A stretch of DNA of 64,000 nucleotides from Pseudomonadales bacterium (GTDB taxonomy: Bacteria > Pseudomonadota > Gammaproteobacteria > Pseudomonadales > Azotimanducaceae): assembly GCA_017642855.1 (NCBI GenBank), contig JAEPOO010000001.1, positions 1,025,072-1,089,071 of the forward strand, read 5' to 3'. The notes under the pieces were generated by a model. That model ran no database searches. It saw only the letters and a program-made list of their open reading frames with translations, and was not told the DNA's origin. How positions within the stretch are numbered: the first letter of the stretch is position 1; every line of letters begins with the position of its first letter. Position numbers and translations under genes: made by a program. This document shows positions 50,158-59,615 of the stretch, in pieces.

Positions 50158-53078
50158 TGAGCGCTGTCAGACCGGAGACAGGCGATACCGGGTTTACCCT
50201 TGAGCGCAGCCGAGAAATACCTGCATTGAATTTGACGGTCGAAGAATACAGTCACACCAGCGGCGCCAAACACTTCCATCTCGCGAACGACTATGAAGAA
50301 AACGTATTCATGGTGGCCTTTAGAACTGTGCCCAAAGATTCCACCGGCGTTGCGCACATTCTTGAGCACACGGCACTTTGTGGTAGCAAAAAGTTTCCTG
50401 TGCGAGATCCGTTCTTCTTGATGATTCGTCGTTCCTTGAATACCTTCATGAATGCTTTCACAACGAGTGACTACACAGCCTATCCATTCGCCAGTCAGAA
50501 CGAAAAAGACTATTTCAATCTGATGGAGGTCTATCTGGATGCGGTGTTCTTTTCCAGGCTCGACCCACTCGATTTTTCCCAGGAAGGTCATCGTGTTGAA
50601 TTCGAGACGTCGGACGACCCGGGTTCACCGCTTGTTTATAAGGGCGTTGTCTACAATGAGATGAAAGGAGATACCAGCTCTCCGATGTCCATGCTTTACC
50701 ATGGCATTCAGGAGGTGCTTTATCCGTCATCGACCTATCACTACAACAGCGGTGGTGATCCAGTTGTCATTCCTGATCTCAGCTATGAGCAGCTCAAAGC
50801 CTTTTATGAGTCTCACTATCATCCCTCTAACGCTGTTTTCATGACGTTTGGCAATCTTGGTGCGGCCGTTCAGCAGCAACGCATCGCTGATCTCGCGTTG
50901 AACCATCTGGAGCCTAAGTCTGTCGAACAGATTTCCGTGTTGCCGGAGGTTCGCTATCAGCAGCCGGTTGAAAAAGAGATTTCCTATCCGGTGGACGAGG
51001 ACGATCTATCCAAGAAAACTCACATTGTTATCGCGTGGCTGCTGGGCGAAAACACTGACCTGAAGATGCTACTGAAGTGCCACCTCTTGTCTGACGTCTT
51101 GCTGGACACCAGCGCGTCTCCGCTTCGCCAGGCCTTGGAAAAAACAGATTTTGCGACTGCGGCATCACCCATGTGCGGTTTCGAAGAGGAGCATATGGAG
51201 ATGAACTTCATGTGCGGCGTTGAAGGCAGTGATCCAGAACATGCCGATGCCATAGAAGCGCTTGTACTGGAAGTCCTGGAACGCGTCGCGGAAGAGGGTG
51301 TTGAGATCGAAAAATTAGAGGCCGTTCTCCATCAGCTAGAGCTTTCTCAGAGAGAAGTCGGTGGTGATGGCTGGCCCTACGGCTTACAGATTATTTTCTC
51401 CTGTATGTCTGCTGCTATTCATCGGGGTGACCCGATTGCACTATTGGACTTAGATGGCGTTCTCGAAGAAATCAGGCAGGACATTCAGGATCCGAGTTTC
51501 ATCAAACAGTTAGTAAAAGACTTGCTGCTTAACAACAAACACCGAGTTCGAGTGGTGATGAAACCAGATCGGGAACTCGGCGCTCGCCTGATTGAAGAAG
51601 AGAAGCAGCGCCTCAAACAGCTACGCCAGTCTATGGCTGACGAAGAAGTTGACCATGTCATTAGCCTAACAGCGGCACTGAAGCGCCGGCAGGAACAAGA
51701 AGAAGATCTTGAGGTTCTGCCAAGGGTAACGCGTGCAGATATCCCATCATCCAGATCTTTCCCGAATTTGTCGCGTGACGACCATAATGGTCTTGCCATT
51801 AGCACCGCGTCAGCGGGAACAAACGGTATTAGCTATCACCAGGTGGTCAGTCCATTGCCGAAATTAAATAACGATCTTCTTGGACTGCTTCCGGTTTACA
51901 CACAGATCGTTTCAGAACTAGGCAGTGCTGGTCGCGACTATTTGCTCACCCAGCATCTCCAACACCGCGCGACGGGAGGCATCTCTGCTTTTGTATCGCT
52001 GAGGGGGGATATAGACAACTGCGACACCGGCAAAGGCTTTCTTACCACGTCCAGTCGTACACTCAACAATAAAGCGCCGGAAATGGCTCGTCTGCTTCGT
52101 GACACTGTTCGCGAGCCGCGGTTTGATGAACAAGAACGAATTCGTGAGTTGATACAACAGCTCGCCATGAGAAGGATGAATGGCATCGCTTCCAATGGCC
52201 ACTCATATGCCATGTCTGCAGCGGCAGCGGCGTTACGCCCCGTGTCGAGCTTGAATGATTTTCTGTCGGGTATTCCCGGGATTGTTAGACTCAAATCGCT
52301 GGCCGAAGGCATTGCGGATGAGGCTCGACTTGCTGAAACCTGTGACGCACTTCAAACGCTGCATGAGAATTTGAGAACCGTAAGCCCCGAGATGTTGGTG
52401 ATTACGGAGCACGACTTCCTCGATGAGTTTTCCTCCGTTGTCGCGACGCTTTGGCAGGGTTCTGAAACTGACGACACAAGTCTTATGAACCTGCCTTCCG
52501 TCAGTAACTCCGGTGATCAGGCATTTGTGGTCACCACCCAGGTCAATTATTGCGCCAGTGCATTTCCTACGGTGCCCGAAAGCGATGATGATGCTGCTGC
52601 GCTGTCGATACTCGCCGGCGTGCTCAGGAACAACTTTCTACATTCAGAGATTCGCGAGAAAGGCGGTGCCTATGGTGGCGGCGCCGGTCACGACAGCGCT
52701 AATGGCGTGTTTAGGTTCTATTCCTATCGAGACCCTCGATTATCGGAAACCTTTGCCTCCTTCCAACAATCCGTGGAATGGGCAATAACGAGCGAGATCA
52801 GCGATGCCATGCTGGAAGAAGCAGTACTGGGCGTGATCAGTTCGGTGGATGCGCCAGGATCTCCTGCCGGAGAGTTGCGCCAGGCTTTCCATCATGGGTT
52901 GTTTGGCAGAACTTCAGAGCATCGGGAGATGTCGAGAGGGCGCTATCTGAACGTCCGACAAAGTGATTTGAAACGTGTTGCCACCAAGTACTTGCAAGGC
53001 ATACCCGCGCGCGCTGTCGTCACCAGTGAAAACCGTCTCTCGGAAGTGGACAGCGAGTTCATTCAGGTGAGCGTTTAG
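50157..53078 (+). CDS. M16C zinc metallopeptidase (PreP-like)
   Basis: ATG 50157 overlaps the symporter stop and has GGAGG upstream. The 973-residue product has the inverted zinc motif HILEH at residues 67-71 (VAHILEHTALCGSKKFP) with SLNTFMNAFTTSDYTAYPFAS after it, and the duplicated M16 halves (second half with KGGAYGGGAGHDSANGVFRFYSYRDPR). Presequence-protease type enzymes degrade short unfolded peptides inside a closed chamber. No signal peptide is visible. Confidence 0.92.
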   Translation: MSAVRPETGDTGFTLERSREIPALNLTVEEYSHTSGAKHFHLANDYEENVFMVAFRTVPKDSTGVAHILEHTALCGSKKFPVRDPFFLMIRRSLNTFMNAFTTSDYTAYPFASQNEKDYFNLMEVYLDAVFFSRLDPLDFSQEGHRVEFETSDDPGSPLVYKGVVYNEMKGDTSSPMSMLYHGIQEVLYPSSTYHYNSGGDPVVIPDLSYEQLKAFYESHYHPSNAVFMTFGNLGAAVQQQRIADLALNHLEPKSVEQISVLPEVRYQQPVEKEISYPVDEDDLSKKTHIVIAWLLGENTDLKMLLKCHLLSDVLLDTSASPLRQALEKTDFATAASPMCGFEEEHMEMNFMCGVEGSDPEHADAIEALVLEVLERVAEEGVEIEKLEAVLHQLELSQREVGGDGWPYGLQIIFSCMSAAIHRGDPIALLDLDGVLEEIRQDIQDPSFIKQLVKDLLLNNKHRVRVVMKPDRELGARLIEEEKQRLKQLRQSMADEEVDHVISLTAALKRRQEQEEDLEVLPRVTRADIPSSRSFPNLSRDDHNGLAISTASAGTNGISYHQVVSPLPKLNNDLLGLLPVYTQIVSELGSAGRDYLLTQHLQHRATGGISAFVSLRGDIDNCDTGKGFLTTSSRTLNNKAPEMARLLRDTVREPRFDEQERIRELIQQLAMRRMNGIASNGHSYAMSAAAAALRPVSSLNDFLSGIPGIVRLKSLAEGIADEARLAETCDALQTLHENLRTVSPEMLVITEHDFLDEFSSVVATLWQGSETDDTSLMNLPSVSNSGDQAFVVTTQVNYCASAFPTVPESDDDAAALSILAGVLRNNFLHSEIREKGGAYGGGAGHDSANGVFRFYSYRDPRLSETFASFQQSVEWAITSEISDAMLEEAVLGVISSVDAPGSPAGELRQAFHHGLFGRTSEHREMSRGRYLNVRQSDLKRVATKYLQGIPARAVVTSENRLSEVDSEFIQVSV

Positions 53079-53324
53079 CACCAAATTTGCGCATCGAAGA
53101 ACCGTGAAACCGGTTGTGAATTTTACTCAGAAAATCAACGTACTACTTGACATTGCAAATGTGAGTTCAAGCTGACCCTTTGGGCTCCTGTTTGCTTGAC
53201 AATCATTCGTGCCTTGCTCATTCTGTCGCCCTTGATCGGATCGTCCAGAGTCGCGTCTTCTCTACGATGCTGGCTATCCAAGTCAATAAAACGATAAAAG
53301 CAACAAACCCCAGTAGGTATCAGC

Positions 53325-54101
53325 ATGAAAAAGCACCAGATGAGACTCGGTACGGTGGTAACAGCCCTGTGCCTGGTGTCTTTGATTAGTGCCGGTGAGG
53401 TATACGCGGCGTCTCTTGATGAGGTCCTCGGTGTGCGTTCATCAACAACCGTTGACGGCGCAAAATCTCAGGCAAAGATCGACGAGGTTTCTGAAGAAAC
53501 TCGTGACCTTCTTCAACAGTATAAGACGGTTATGAAAGTTGTAGACGGTCTCCGTGTTTACAACCAGCAACAGAGACGACTCATCAGTAATCAGGAACAG
53601 GAACTTGCGGAACTGGAAGAGTCTATCGACCAGGTTACCGTCATCGAGCGCCAGATCGGTCCGCTGATCGAGCGAATGATCGAAAACCTCGAAAAGTTCG
53701 TGGATCTTGATATTCCGTTCCTGATTAGTGAACGAAGAGAACGAATTGATTTCCTTAAGGACACGCTTGATCGTGCTGACGTATCCGTCGCTGAAAAGTT
53801 CAGTCAGGTACTTCAGGCCTATCAGGTTGAAAACACCTATGGAACAACCATTGAAGCCTATACAGATACGATTGAACTCAACGGTGCGACGCGCCAAGTT
53901 GACATGCTCAAGTGGGGAAGAGTTGCACTGGTATTCCAGACTCCCGATGGTGAAGTCACAGGCGTCTGGGACAACGAGGCTCGCCAATGGCAAATCCTCG
54001 GCGATGAATTCCGTCGTGGTGTTCGTGATGGTCTGCGCATTGCGCGTAAGACGATGACCGCCAATCTTGTACATCTGCCAGTTCCGGCTCCGGGAGAATA
54101 A
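53325..54101 (+). CDS. Periplasmic coiled-coil protein of TonB2 cluster (DUF3450)
   Basis: The 258-residue product has a signal peptide (about residues 1-28) and a long coiled coil (about 45-115: EETRDLLQQYKTVMKVVDGLRVYNQQQRRLI...) followed by a DUF3450 C-terminal part (ATRQVDMLKWGRVALVFQTPDGEVTGVWD). In Vibrio-type TonB2 clusters a DUF3450 gene precedes ttpC; its role is unclear but may be to stabilise the ExbB-like complex. It starts the operon; the 246 bp upstream contains no further gene. Confidence 0.85.
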   Translation: MKKHQMRLGTVVTALCLVSLISAGEVYAASLDEVLGVRSSTTVDGAKSQAKIDEVSEETRDLLQQYKTVMKVVDGLRVYNQQQRRLISNQEQELAELEESIDQVTVIERQIGPLIERMIENLEKFVDLDIPFLISERRERIDFLKDTLDRADVSVAEKFSQVLQAYQVENTYGTTIEAYTDTIELNGATRQVDMLKWGRVALVFQTPDGEVTGVWDNEARQWQILGDEFRRGVRDGLRIARKTMTANLVHLPVPAPGE

Positions 54102-54104
54102 GCC

Positions 54105-55478
54105 ATGAAGAAAGTAATAAGTTTTGTGATGGCTGTGACCCTGGCATTCAGCGGGTCAACTTACGCAGCTGAGGAAGAGATTCCGGCCAAAAGTCTGGCG
54201 GAACTGCTTGAACTCGTAAAAGATGGAAAAGTCGTTAACGCAAGAGTTAATGATCAGCGCGAAAAAGAATTTCTCGCTGATAAGGCAAGGCAAGCTCAGG
54301 AAGTTCGAAACGCAGAGCGTATGCAGCGCGAAGAAGAAGCTGAAGCGGAACGCCTTGAAAACATCTTTGAGAAGAACGAACAGGATATTGCCGCACGTCA
54401 GGAAATCCTGGCCAAGCGTCTCGGTTCACTGCGCGAACTGTTTGGTGTTCTCCAGCAGGTCTCTGGTGACACGCAGGGTGTCTTCGAAGGTTCCATCGTT
54501 TCTTCCCAGCTGCCCGGCCGTGGTGATTGGCTTGGCGAGTTCGCTCAGTCTATGGGCAAAAGCTCTAAGCTGGCGACGATCGAAGAAATCGAGCGCCTTT
54601 GGTTCGAACTTCAGCGCGAAATGACTGAGAGTGCAAAGATTACTCGATTCAACGCGACCGTTGTGACTTTAGACGGTGAGCAGGTAGAGCAGGAAGTTGT
54701 TCGTGTAGGGTCCTTCAATCTCGTCTCTAACGGTGAGTACGTAAACTACGACATTGAGACGGGTAACGTCCTGGAACTGCCGCGGCAGCCTGCCGCGCGT
54801 TTCGTAAATTCTGCGAGCGATCTTCAGGGCTCTTCAGATGGGTGGGTACCGTTTGCACTCGACCCGACTCGAGGTCAGTTGCTGTCTCTGCAGGTGCAGG
54901 TGCCTACGATTGAAGAGCGCGTACAACAAGGCGGCACGCCGGGTTACGTGATCATCACACTGGGTATTATCGCGCTTCTCCTGTCGCTTGAGCGGTTCAT
55001 CACGCTGACGCTGGTTGGCGGTAAAGTTAAGAAGCAGGCAGCAAACGCGGGTAGCGCAAATACGGGTAACCCTCTTGGTCGTGTGCTGCAGGTCTACCAT
55101 GACAACAAAGACATCGATGCAGAAACACTGCAGCTCAAACTGGACGAAGCGATTCTAAAAGAACAGCCGGCGATTAACGCCCGGATAGCGTTCATTAAGA
55201 TCATCTCCATGGTGGCGCCGCTGCTGGGTCTTCTGGGTACGGTTATCGGTATGATCGTAACCTTCCAGGCAATTACTCTGTTCGGTACAGGTGATCCGAA
55301 AACCATGGCTGGCGGTATCTCCCAGGCTTTGATTACGACGGTTCTCGGACTGACAGTGGCGATCCCTACCGTGCTTCTGCACTCAATCGTGGACTCGCGA
55401 GCCAAGGGCATCCTGCACATCCTCACAGAGCAGAGTGCTGGACTTGTAGCGGAGCACGCTGAAAGCACAGGCAAGTAA
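54105..55478 (+). CDS. ttpC: TonB2-system MotA/TolQ/ExbB-type protein TtpC
   Basis: The 457-residue product has a signal peptide (VISFVMAVTLAFSGSTYA), a large periplasmic coiled-coil N-terminal part rich in Glu/Arg (about 35-130), a membrane segment (YVIITLGIIALLLSLERF, about 283-300) and the TolQ/ExbB proton-channel core (ISMVAPLLGLLGTVIGMIVTFQAIT and AGGISQALITTVLGLTVAIPTVLLHS). Such extended ExbB-like proteins are the TtpC component of TonB2 systems. Stop and next ATG are 3 bp apart. Confidence 0.88.
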   Translation: MKKVISFVMAVTLAFSGSTYAAEEEIPAKSLAELLELVKDGKVVNARVNDQREKEFLADKARQAQEVRNAERMQREEEAEAERLENIFEKNEQDIAARQEILAKRLGSLRELFGVLQQVSGDTQGVFEGSIVSSQLPGRGDWLGEFAQSMGKSSKLATIEEIERLWFELQREMTESAKITRFNATVVTLDGEQVEQEVVRVGSFNLVSNGEYVNYDIETGNVLELPRQPAARFVNSASDLQGSSDGWVPFALDPTRGQLLSLQVQVPTIEERVQQGGTPGYVIITLGIIALLLSLERFITLTLVGGKVKKQAANAGSANTGNPLGRVLQVYHDNKDIDAETLQLKLDEAILKEQPAINARIAFIKIISMVAPLLGLLGTVIGMIVTFQAITLFGTGDPKTMAGGISQALITTVLGLTVAIPTVLLHSIVDSRAKGILHILTEQSAGLVAEHAESTGK

Positions 55479-55481
55479 AAT

Positions 55482-55997
55482 ATGGAAGGCATCATTATAG
55501 CCATACGATCCTTTCTGGAAGCCGGCGGGGATGTGCTGTATCTCATCGCCGCGGCAACCTTCGTGATGTGGGCGCTGATCTTCGAACGCATGTGGTTCAT
55601 TAATACGGAACACAAGCAGGATGTAGGGAAGGCGCTCGCATACTGGGAAGGTCGCCCAGAAAGAAACTCGTGGCATGCTCACATGATTCGTTTGCGACTG
55701 ATTTCAGAAGTGAACGTCAAGCTGCAAGCCAACATGAGCTTTATCAAAACCCTGATATCCCTTTTGCCTCTCTTGGGACTGCTCGGCACGGTGACCGGAA
55801 TGGTCCAGGTGTTTGAAGCGATGACCTATTCAGGAGGTAACGCACGATCCATGGCCGCTGGTGTATCGGCAGCGACGATTCCGACAATGTCCGGAATGGT
55901 CGCAACTTTGTCCGGCGTACTAGCCAATACGTTCATAGTGTCCAAGGTAGCTTCAGAAGAGAGTTACATGGAAGATACGTTAACGATGGATCACTAA
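55482..55997 (+). CDS. exbB2: ExbB/TolQ family proton channel (TonB2 system)
   Basis: The 171-residue product has the three-helix ExbB core: an N-terminal segment (VLYLIAAATFVMWALIFERMWF), and ISLLPLLGLLGTVTGMVQVFEAMTYSGGNARSMAAGVSAATIPTMSGMVATLSGVLANTF, which forms the proton path. It works with ExbD to drive TonB2. It sits between ttpC and exbD. Confidence 0.92.
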   Translation: MEGIIIAIRSFLEAGGDVLYLIAAATFVMWALIFERMWFINTEHKQDVGKALAYWEGRPERNSWHAHMIRLRLISEVNVKLQANMSFIKTLISLLPLLGLLGTVTGMVQVFEAMTYSGGNARSMAAGVSAATIPTMSGMVATLSGVLANTFIVSKVASEESYMEDTLTMDH

Positions 55998-56021
55998 GCG
56001 GGTAACAAATCGAGTAAGCAA

Positions 56022-56423
56022 ATGCGAAAACCCACACAACAAGAAGAAGAAAAGGTTGCTGACCTGACACCCATGCTCGATGTGGTGTTCATCATGCTGA
56101 TTTTCTTCATTGTCACGGCCACCTTTATCAAGGAAACCGGCGTTGAAGTTAACCGTCCGGATACGAAGACAGCGGAGTTCAAAAAGACGGTCTCTTTGCT
56201 GGTTGGTGTCGCACCTGACAGCGGCATCTGGATCGACAAAAAGAAAGTCGATATTCGTAACGTCCGGCCGATCATGGAGCGTCTGCATGCAGAAAACCCC
56301 AAGGGTGGGCTGGTTATTCAGGCAGATGGAGAATCCAAGGTGGAAAAGGTTCTTGCCGTTATGGAAGCAGCGCGTAACATTGGTATCAACCAGGTTGCAA
56401 TCGCTGGTGAAGACGCGAACTAG
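56022..56423 (+). CDS. exbD2: ExbD/TolR family protein (TonB2 system)
   Basis: The 133-residue product has the ExbD signature: VADLTPMLDVVFIMLIFFIVTATFIKE, in which Asp (LDVVF) is the protonatable residue of the membrane helix, and a periplasmic TolR-like domain (VDIRNVRPIMERLHAENPKGGLVIQADGESKVEKVLAVMEAAR). Eight bp upstream of tonB2. Confidence 0.93.
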   Translation: MRKPTQQEEEKVADLTPMLDVVFIMLIFFIVTATFIKETGVEVNRPDTKTAEFKKTVSLLVGVAPDSGIWIDKKKVDIRNVRPIMERLHAENPKGGLVIQADGESKVEKVLAVMEAARNIGINQVAIAGEDAN

Positions 56424-56431
56424 GAGGGCAT

Positions 56432-57082
56432 ATGGCAATTAGATTCAGTCTCTCTGTTGTTGTCGGTGTTGTCGTAACACTGGCACTCTTTTACCTCATG
56501 CAAGCGTTGATCCAGGGCGCAGACAGCGCATTAACCGATGACGATATCGGTAATCTCGTTGATTTCGTCCGCGTTAAGCAGGATCAGGAGGTTCAGACCA
56601 AACAACGTAAACCCAAGAAACCACCACCCCCAGACGAACCTCCACCGGAAACGACGCCACAGGACTTTAACGTCAATGTGGACAACACCGGGTTCAGCAT
56701 GAGCAACGTCAATCTGAACGTCGGTGTGGATGTCGGCGGCGGTGGCTTCGGCATCTCTGATGGCGAATACCTGCCTATCGTTAAGGTTCAGCCTCAGTAT
56801 CCAAGACGTGCCCTCAGCCGCGGAATGACGGGCTGGGTGATCGTGGAATTTACCGTAAGCGAGCAGGGCCTGGTCAAGGACCCGTTTGTTGTCTCGAACT
56901 GCGGTTGGATCAAGAACTCTCGTAACACGGGTGAATGTCTCGATTCGCCGAACAGCGTTTTTAATTCCGCCGCCCTGAAGGCAGCGCTCAAGTTTAAGTA
57001 CAAGCCAAAGGTCATTGATGGCACACCTGTAGAAACTGCAGGCGTTCAGAACAAAATCACCTTTGAATTGGTCGACGACTAG
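56432..57082 (+). CDS. tonB2: TonB2 energy-transducing protein
   Basis: The 216-residue product has an N-terminal membrane anchor (FSLSVVVGVVVTLALFYLMQALI, about 5-27), a short proline/charge linker (KKPPPPDEPPPE), a Gly-rich spacer and a TonB C-terminal domain (VKVQPQYPRRALSRGMTGWVIVEFTVSEQGLV...). AGGAGG stands in front of the ATG. It is short compared with TonB1, as usual for TonB2, and its C-terminal domain would bind TonB boxes such as that of the receptor at 16.3 kb. Confidence 0.93.
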   Translation: MAIRFSLSVVVGVVVTLALFYLMQALIQGADSALTDDDIGNLVDFVRVKQDQEVQTKQRKPKKPPPPDEPPPETTPQDFNVNVDNTGFSMSNVNLNVGVDVGGGGFGISDGEYLPIVKVQPQYPRRALSRGMTGWVIVEFTVSEQGLVKDPFVVSNCGWIKNSRNTGECLDSPNSVFNSAALKAALKFKYKPKVIDGTPVETAGVQNKITFELVDD

Positions 57083-57093
57083 GAGGCCACCCG

Positions 57094-58464
57094 ATGCAGC
57101 TAAAACAAATCACAACCCTTGCTGTTTCACTTTCGATTCTCTGGGCCTTACCACTGATTGTCGGTCAGACCGACGTTGGTATTTCCCTGGGAGATACAGC
57201 CCAGGCTGAAGAGAAGAAAAAGACGCGTAAAGTCCCTGCGATGCGCGAAAAAACCTATAAGGTGCTTTCCGAGGCACAGATCATGATCGACCCTGAATCG
57301 ATCCCGCGGGAAGAGGGCGAACCGGCACCAGAGCCAAAGGGTGGTCCCGCTGACGCAGTTCGACTGCTTCAGAAGACACTGACCCAGAAAGGTCTCAACA
57401 GCTATGAGCTTGCGCAGATCTGGAATACGCTGGCATTCGCCTATTACACGTTGGAAGACATTCCCAAGACCATCAACGCTTACGAGCAAATTCTTCGCCA
57501 GGGAACCATTACGGAGGCGCTCGAGCTGGCGTCTCTTAGAGCGCTTTTCCAGCTGTATTACGCTGAAGAACAGTACGCCAAGTCGATTACCTACATCGAC
57601 CGTTGGCAGGCGCTTAAAGGTACGCCTGATCCACAAGTGACGTTCATCAAGGCAACCGCCTACTACCAGATGGACAACTTCAATGAATCACTCAAACAGG
57701 CGATCCTGGTTGAAGACATTGCGGTTTCTCAACAGAAGACCGTCAAGGAAAACTGGTGGTATCTGCAGGTGGTTCTCTACAACGAGGTTAACGACGTGGA
57801 TAACGTCATCAGGGTTCTTGAGACCTTGATCGTGCACTATCCGAAGAAGCAGTACTGGATGCACCTCGCAGGTATGTATAGCGAAAAAGGTCGAGATGAC
57901 GCTTCTCTTTCAGCTTACTACGCCGCCTATATCCAAGGTTTCCTGGCTAAAGAATCTGAAGTCGTGATGCTCGCGCAAAGACTGCTCGGTGCTGAAAATC
58001 CTTACGAAGCGTCTCAGGTCCTTGAAAAGGGCATCAAAGACAACCTGGTGGAGGAAAACGAAAAGAATCTGAAACTTCTGGCCACCGCCTATACTTTGTC
58101 TCAGGAAATGAGTCGCGCGATTGACGCATGGCGTGATGCGGCTAAGTTTGCAGATGATGGTGAAACCTACTATCGCCTCGCACAGGCTCTGGCCCAGGAA
58201 GATCGCCATAAAGAAGCGGTTGACGCCTATTCAGATGCTCAGAAAAAAGGGGAGTTGAAGAAGCCAGCGGACGTCGCTTTCTGGAAGGGCATTTCTCAGA
58301 TGCAACTTGAACGATGGGATTCAGCAACAGGGTCGTTCAGAGATTCGATCAAGCTGGACAAGAAGAAAGAAAAGCAGGCACGCCAATATATTCGCTACAT
58401 AGCGGGCGAGAAGCGGCGTCAAGAAGAACTCAAGAAGATGCTTGAAGAGGCGGTCGGCGAATAG
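57094..58464 (+). CDS. TPR-repeat protein of the TonB2 cluster
   Basis: The 456-residue product has an export signal (about 1-29, VSLSILWALPLIVGQTDV) and several tetratricopeptide units (for example ELAQIWNTLAFAYYTLEDIPKTINAYEQIL; EQYAKSITYIDRWQ; ETYYRLAQALAQEDRHKEAVDAYSDAQKKG). A TPR gene after tonB2 is common in these clusters and probably organises the complex in the periplasm. AGGAGG precedes the ATG. The gene ends the cluster: a terminator follows 18 bp later. Confidence 0.85.
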   Translation: MQLKQITTLAVSLSILWALPLIVGQTDVGISLGDTAQAEEKKKTRKVPAMREKTYKVLSEAQIMIDPESIPREEGEPAPEPKGGPADAVRLLQKTLTQKGLNSYELAQIWNTLAFAYYTLEDIPKTINAYEQILRQGTITEALELASLRALFQLYYAEEQYAKSITYIDRWQALKGTPDPQVTFIKATAYYQMDNFNESLKQAILVEDIAVSQQKTVKENWWYLQVVLYNEVNDVDNVIRVLETLIVHYPKKQYWMHLAGMYSEKGRDDASLSAYYAAYIQGFLAKESEVVMLAQRLLGAENPYEASQVLEKGIKDNLVEENEKNLKLLATAYTLSQEMSRAIDAWRDAAKFADDGETYYRLAQALAQEDRHKEAVDAYSDAQKKGELKKPADVAFWKGISQMQLERWDSATGSFRDSIKLDKKKEKQARQYIRYIAGEKRRQEELKKMLEEAVGE

Positions 58465-58481
58465 CGTTTTTCAAAAGTAAC

Positions 58482-58518
58482 AAAGCCGCCGCCTCACTAA
58501 GAGAACGGCGGCTTTTTT
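58482..58518 (+). terminator. Rho-independent terminator after the TonB2 cluster
   Basis: AAAGCCGCCG (58482-58491) pairs perfectly with CGGCGGCTTT (58506-58515) around a 14-base loop, followed by a T run to 58518. On the minus strand the stem is followed by GTTACTTTTG, so it may also slow transcripts coming from rsgA. Confidence 0.92.
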
Positions 58519-58532
58519 ATGTCCAGTCGATA

Positions 58533-59606
58533 CTAGTCCCGTTTATTGGGTAACTTTCTCACCTTGTTTGAAAAACGTTTACGTTCCTCTTTCTTTGCTG
58601 CCCTGGCTGCTGCGGTCTGCTGGCTCTCAACGTGTGCCACTTCACGCTTAAGCTTGTAGTAGCGATCTAATCGTTCGCGATCTAGGCTTCCATTTTCGAT
58701 GGCCTCTCGGATTGCGCAGCCGGGTTCCTGATTGTGCTGACAATCGTTAAATTTGCAGTGAATGGCGATTTCCTCGATGTCTTCAAATGTTTGTGACAAA
58801 GATGCGCTGTCGGCCCAAACCTGAATTTCGCGCATTCCCGGCGTATCGATAATCATTGCACCACTTTCCGTCAGCACAAGCTCTCGGAACGTCGTGGTAT
58901 GACGACCTTTGCTATCGTCATCACGAACCGCACCGGTTGCAAATCTTTCATAGCCGAGCAGTAAGTTAATGAGTGTCGACTTCCCGACACCGGATGAGCC
59001 CATGAAAGCACACGTCGTTCCTGGTTTTACGTAATTCAGCAGGACTTCGGTGCCAGCTTTATCTAGTGCGCTCATCACGTGTACGGGAGCACCCATGGCG
59101 ATGGACTCCAATTCCTTCAAGCGTTCTTCCAGGTTGTCACATAGGTCAGCCTTGTTCAGGACAATGACGGGATTGGCGCCGCTGTCCCAACTCAACAGCA
59201 GGTAACGTTCGATTCGGTTTGGATTGAAGTCATCGTCCAGCCCACTGACAATGAACACGGTATCGATGTTTGAAGCTACGATCTGTTCATCAACGACTTC
59301 ACCGGCTTCTTTTCGGGAAAACTTACTCTTACGATCAAGGCACTTTTCGATCTGTACGGTGCCAGCTTCGGCGCCCTCTATGTGACTGTAAACGACCCAA
59401 TCGCCTACCGTTGGCAAATCCGCTTTGCTCAAGGCGGCTTTTCGCACCCTGCCAGGGATGACGCCAATCAGGTTCCCGTCGTCGGAGAGCAGGTGATACT
59501 GGTTCATATCCTGACGCACAACACGCGCAGGTTTGCAGGAAGGGTCCGTTTCGACCAGTTGTTGCTGGAAAAAGTGATTCCAGCCGAGTTCGGTGATTTC
59601 TACCAC
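58533..59606 (-). CDS. rsgA: Ribosome small subunit-dependent GTPase RsgA
   Basis: The 357-residue product has the circularly permuted GTPase order: G4 VLNKADLC comes before G1 GSSGVGKST, with GRHTTTFRELV (G2) and IDTPGMRE (G3) after. An N-terminal OB fold (VGDWVVYSHIEG) and a C-terminal zinc finger (HCKFNDCQHNQEPGCAIREAI) complete the protein. It checks late 30S assembly. It starts 9 bp after tctA on the same strand. Confidence 0.95.
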   Translation of the reverse strand: MVEITELGWNHFFQQQLVETDPSCKPARVVRQDMNQYHLLSDDGNLIGVIPGRVRKAALSKADLPTVGDWVVYSHIEGAEAGTVQIEKCLDRKSKFSRKEAGEVVDEQIVASNIDTVFIVSGLDDDFNPNRIERYLLLSWDSGANPVIVLNKADLCDNLEERLKELESIAMGAPVHVMSALDKAGTEVLLNYVKPGTTCAFMGSSGVGKSTLINLLLGYERFATGAVRDDDSKGRHTTTFRELVLTESGAMIIDTPGMREIQVWADSASLSQTFEDIEEIAIHCKFNDCQHNQEPGCAIREAIENGSLDRERLDRYYKLKREVAHVESQQTAAARAAKKEERKRFSNKVRKLPNKRD

Positions 59607-59615
59607 GCGACCAAT

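Noticed and set aside
53190..53215. Possible Fur box upstream of the TonB2 cluster (GACAATCATTCGT).
   Set aside because: Only one half-site resembles GATAAT-N-ATTATC; the other half has three mismatches, too weak to call.
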